A stretch of 17,225 nucleotides of DNA from Dehalococcoidales bacterium (GTDB taxonomy: Bacteria; Chloroflexota; Dehalococcoidia; Dehalococcoidales; Fen-1064). The notes beneath the pieces are model-generated. The model was not told the origin of the DNA. It saw only the letters and a list, made by a program, of their open reading frames with translations, and did no database searches. Where the stretch lies: NCBI GenBank assembly GCA_030667735.1, contig DAOUVG010000010.1, positions 1-17,225 on the forward strand, given 5' to 3'. The translations under genes and the position numbers were made by a program. Positions 15,481 through 17,225 of the stretch are shown here, piece after piece (position 1 is the stretch's first letter; each line of letters starts with the position of its first letter).

Positions 15481-16614
15481 TCAGTCAAGGAGTTCCCTGG
15501 CTATCATTTCCCGGTGATGGTCGGCATCTCCCAGCATGACCTCGGTCGCCTTGGCCCTCCGGTAGTAGAGCGGCAGGTCATGGTCTTCCATGAAGCCAAC
15601 CCCACCATGTATCAGCATTCCCAGTTGTGTTGTCTGCGTGTAACACTCACTGGCGAATGCCTTGGCCATGGACACTTCCGCAGCACAGGGGAGTCCCTCA
15701 CTGATTCGCCAGGCAGCTTCGTAGGCCAGGGAGCGCGAAGCTTCAATAGATACACTCATATTGGCGCAGTGGTGCTGTAACGCCTGCATGCTGCCGATGG
15801 GCCGTCCGAACTGGACTCTCTGTTTGGCATAATCCACCGTCATATCCAGTACCTGCCGGGCTCCACCATTCATATCGACACACAGGGCTACTGTCGCTCT
15901 CTGCAGGGCTCTTTCAACATCCCTCCAGCCGTTATCCGGCTCACCGAGGACACTGTCCCTGGGCACCACCACGTCTTCAAGCACCACCTCACACTGGTTG
16001 TCCCGGGCAAGGGTTTTCAGGGGTGTGCAGGTGACCCCGGGGGTCCTGGTATTCACGATGAATACAGTCAGGCCTTCACCCGGTCTCGCCCCCTCTGCCG
16101 TCCGGGCAACACACAGCACATGGTCGGCCACATGAGCATAGGGTACAAACAGCTTGGTACCATTGATGATGTAGTCGCCCTGCCGGGGAGTAGCCGTGAC
16201 GGCAATTGAAGCGGGGTCGTATTCAACGTCAGGCTCACTGATGGCCAGGGTCAGTAATATCTCACCGTTGGTCACTCCGGGCAAGAACTCTTCTCTTTGC
16301 TGTTCGCTTCCCACGTCAAGTATGTACAGTCCGCCCAGTACCACGGTGGCAAAGAACGGACCCGGCAGTAAAGTCCGCCCCATCTCTTCGATGAGTACCG
16401 CCAGGTCCAGAAAGCTGCCCTCGCTACCACCATAGCGTGAGGGGAAGACAAGTCCCGGCCAGCCAAGTCCCGCTATCTTTTTCCAGAGCTCGGGCGAATA
16501 CCCCTTTTCGTCCTCAGCCATTTCCCTGACCATTGACATGGGGCTTTCTTTCTCAAGAAAATCGCGAGCTGCCTTTCTCAGCATCTCCTGTTCTTCAGTA
16601 AAACCAAAATCCAT
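15481..16614 (-). CDS. Acyl-CoA dehydrogenase family protein (steroid/CaiA-like subgroup)
   Basis: A 377-residue flavoprotein expected to oxidise an acyl-CoA to the 2-enoyl-CoA and pass electrons to ETF. The three-part ACAD fold is visible: an N-terminal helical domain (MDFGFTEEQEMLRKAARDFLE), a middle beta domain with LAISEPDVEYDPASIAV (replacing the usual TEPxAGSD), and a C-terminal helical domain with YAKQRVQFGRPIGSMQALQH. The C-terminal loop reads HGGVGFMEDHDLPLYYRRAK then VMLGDADHH, as in subunits that form mixed tetramers in steroid side-chain oxidation. The usual YEGT-type catalytic Glu is absent. The start at 16614 has GGAGG 6 nt upstream; a TTG at 16629 would overlap that site. It follows the other ACAD gene by 23 nt and is surely co-transcribed. 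Substrate is unknown. Confidence 0.88.
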   Translation of the reverse strand: MDFGFTEEQEMLRKAARDFLEKESPMSMVREMAEDEKGYSPELWKKIAGLGWPGLVFPSRYGGSEGSFLDLAVLIEEMGRTLLPGPFFATVVLGGLYILDVGSEQQREEFLPGVTNGEILLTLAISEPDVEYDPASIAVTATPRQGDYIINGTKLFVPYAHVADHVLCVARTAEGARPGEGLTVFIVNTRTPGVTCTPLKTLARDNQCEVVLEDVVVPRDSVLGEPDNGWRDVERALQRATVALCVDMNGGARQVLDMTVDYAKQRVQFGRPIGSMQALQHHCANMSVSIEASRSLAYEAAWRISEGLPCAAEVSMAKAFASECYTQTTQLGMLIHGGVGFMEDHDLPLYYRRAKATEVMLGDADHHREMIARELLD

Positions 16615-16637
16615 TTTGCCCCTCCGCAATACTGTGG

Positions 16638-17225
16638 TTACCAGGTTTCCGGCAGTCCCAGACCATGTGTGGCGATAATGCTCTTCACGTAAGAAGGGCC
16701 GGCTCTCTGCACTAGCTGGAGGGCGGCCTGCCGGTACAGGGCCTCCATAATGCCTCTGAGAGGCGCATACTTCTGGCGTGAACCCAACTGCCCACCCAGG
16801 CCTGAAATCTGCATGGCACTATTAACAAAATTAACCCACGTCTCCACATGGAATACCCTGGCTATGGACGCGATATCAAAGATGTCGAGTCCTTCAGTTT
16901 CCATCCGGGCCATGCGGTACATCAGCGAACGGACCGCCGTAATGTCTGTCGCCATCCTGGCCAGCTTCTGGCGGACGGCGGGACTCTGGCTCAGGGGGTG
17001 TCCGTCCCTGGTGGTCTCTCTTACATATTGGAGAAGGTTATCAAATGCCCGTCGCATCATTCCTGTTTCGGCACCCTGCTCTTTGTTCCAGTAGAAGGGT
17101 TTATTCTCCTGGTAGTATTCCCAGCCCCGGTTCTCTTCACCCAGCAGGTTTCCGGCGGGCACAATTACGTTGTCCAGGAAGACCTGGGGCGTGGTCTGTC
17201 CACTCATGGCTAGCTGGGGCATAAC
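16638..17225 (-). CDS. Acyl-CoA dehydrogenase family protein, C-terminal part (cut by window edge)
   Basis: The reading frame is open to the edge, so only the last 195 residues are seen and the true start lies beyond 17225. The first visible residues, SGQTTPQVFLDNVIVPAGNLLGEENRGW, are the end of the ACAD beta domain. The C-terminal helical domain follows, with SPAVRQKLARMATDITAVRSLMYRM and the family ending SYVKSIIATHGLGLPETW. Where most members have GGTNEIQRNIIA, this one has RAGPSYVKSIIA, so the usual flavin/loop motif is altered. It is immediately upstream of a second, different ACAD gene. Adjacent unlike ACAD genes often encode the two subunits of an alpha2beta2 enzyme, which is the likely case here. 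Substrate cannot be told. Confidence 0.85.
   Translation of the reverse strand, partial: VMPQLAMSGQTTPQVFLDNVIVPAGNLLGEENRGWEYYQENKPFYWNKEQGAETGMMRRAFDNLLQYVRETTRDGHPLSQSPAVRQKLARMATDITAVRSLMYRMARMETEGLDIFDIASIARVFHVETWVNFVNSAMQISGLGGQLGSRQKYAPLRGIMEALYRQAALQLVQRAGPSYVKSIIATHGLGLPETW

Overview
The window reads as a chromosomal segment of a bacterium, most plausibly an uncultured member of the Chloroflexota (Dehalococcoidia-like). The basis is inference: the style of the ATP synthase proteins (single b subunit, long a subunit), a stand-alone DUF151 protein, the HdrB-like Fe-S protein and a steroid-type acyl-CoA dehydrogenase pair. No marker here fixes the taxonomy. Gene density is high, no gene-free stretch exceeds 300 bases, and there is no prophage, IS element, CRISPR array, tRNA or rRNA that I can recognise.

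Layout. (1) Bases 1-124 hold a nested inverted-repeat element. (2) Bases 125-3453, minus strand: phosphoenolpyruvate synthase (ppsA), then an HD-domain dNTP triphosphohydrolase whose GTG start overlaps the ppsA stop. (3) Bases 3676-4224, plus strand: a DUF151 bifunctional-nuclease-family protein with its own TTGACA promoter and a strong 12-bp terminator. (4) Bases 4404-11408, plus strand: a complete F-type ATP synthase operon in the order atpZ-B-E-F-H-A-G-D-C. (5) Bases 11520-12953, minus strand: a membrane-anchored eight-repeat PQQ-like beta-propeller with an N-terminal zinc ribbon. (6) Bases 13143-13636, minus strand: rpsP and khpA, overlapping by 4 nt. (7) Bases 13871-14875, plus strand: a two-[4Fe-4S] plus cysteine-rich-domain protein related to HdrB/HdrD/GlpC. 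(8) Bases 14979-17225, minus strand: two adjacent acyl-CoA dehydrogenase genes, the first cut by the window edge, then a GlcG/HbpS (DUF336) protein.

Together these genes describe central energy and carbon handling: proton-driven ATP synthesis, gluconeogenic entry from pyruvate, acyl-CoA oxidation and Fe-S redox chemistry, with some ribosome/RNA housekeeping. I see no obvious new multi-gene system.

The most interesting signals are regulatory or structural. Two start regions without a Shine-Dalgarno sequence (atpZ and rpsP) share one geometry, TTGAC(A/T)-N17-(-10)-N9-ATG, which predicts leaderless or nearly leaderless mRNAs. TAGTG stop/start overlaps recur at three junctions. A CCGG hairpin motif occurs before atpZ and again before atpA. 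A 16-bp repeat with a hairpin sits at the atpB stop, and a 20-bp triple repeat runs through the stop codon of the Fe-S protein gene. The acyl-CoA dehydrogenase pair appears to lack the usual catalytic-glutamate signatures.
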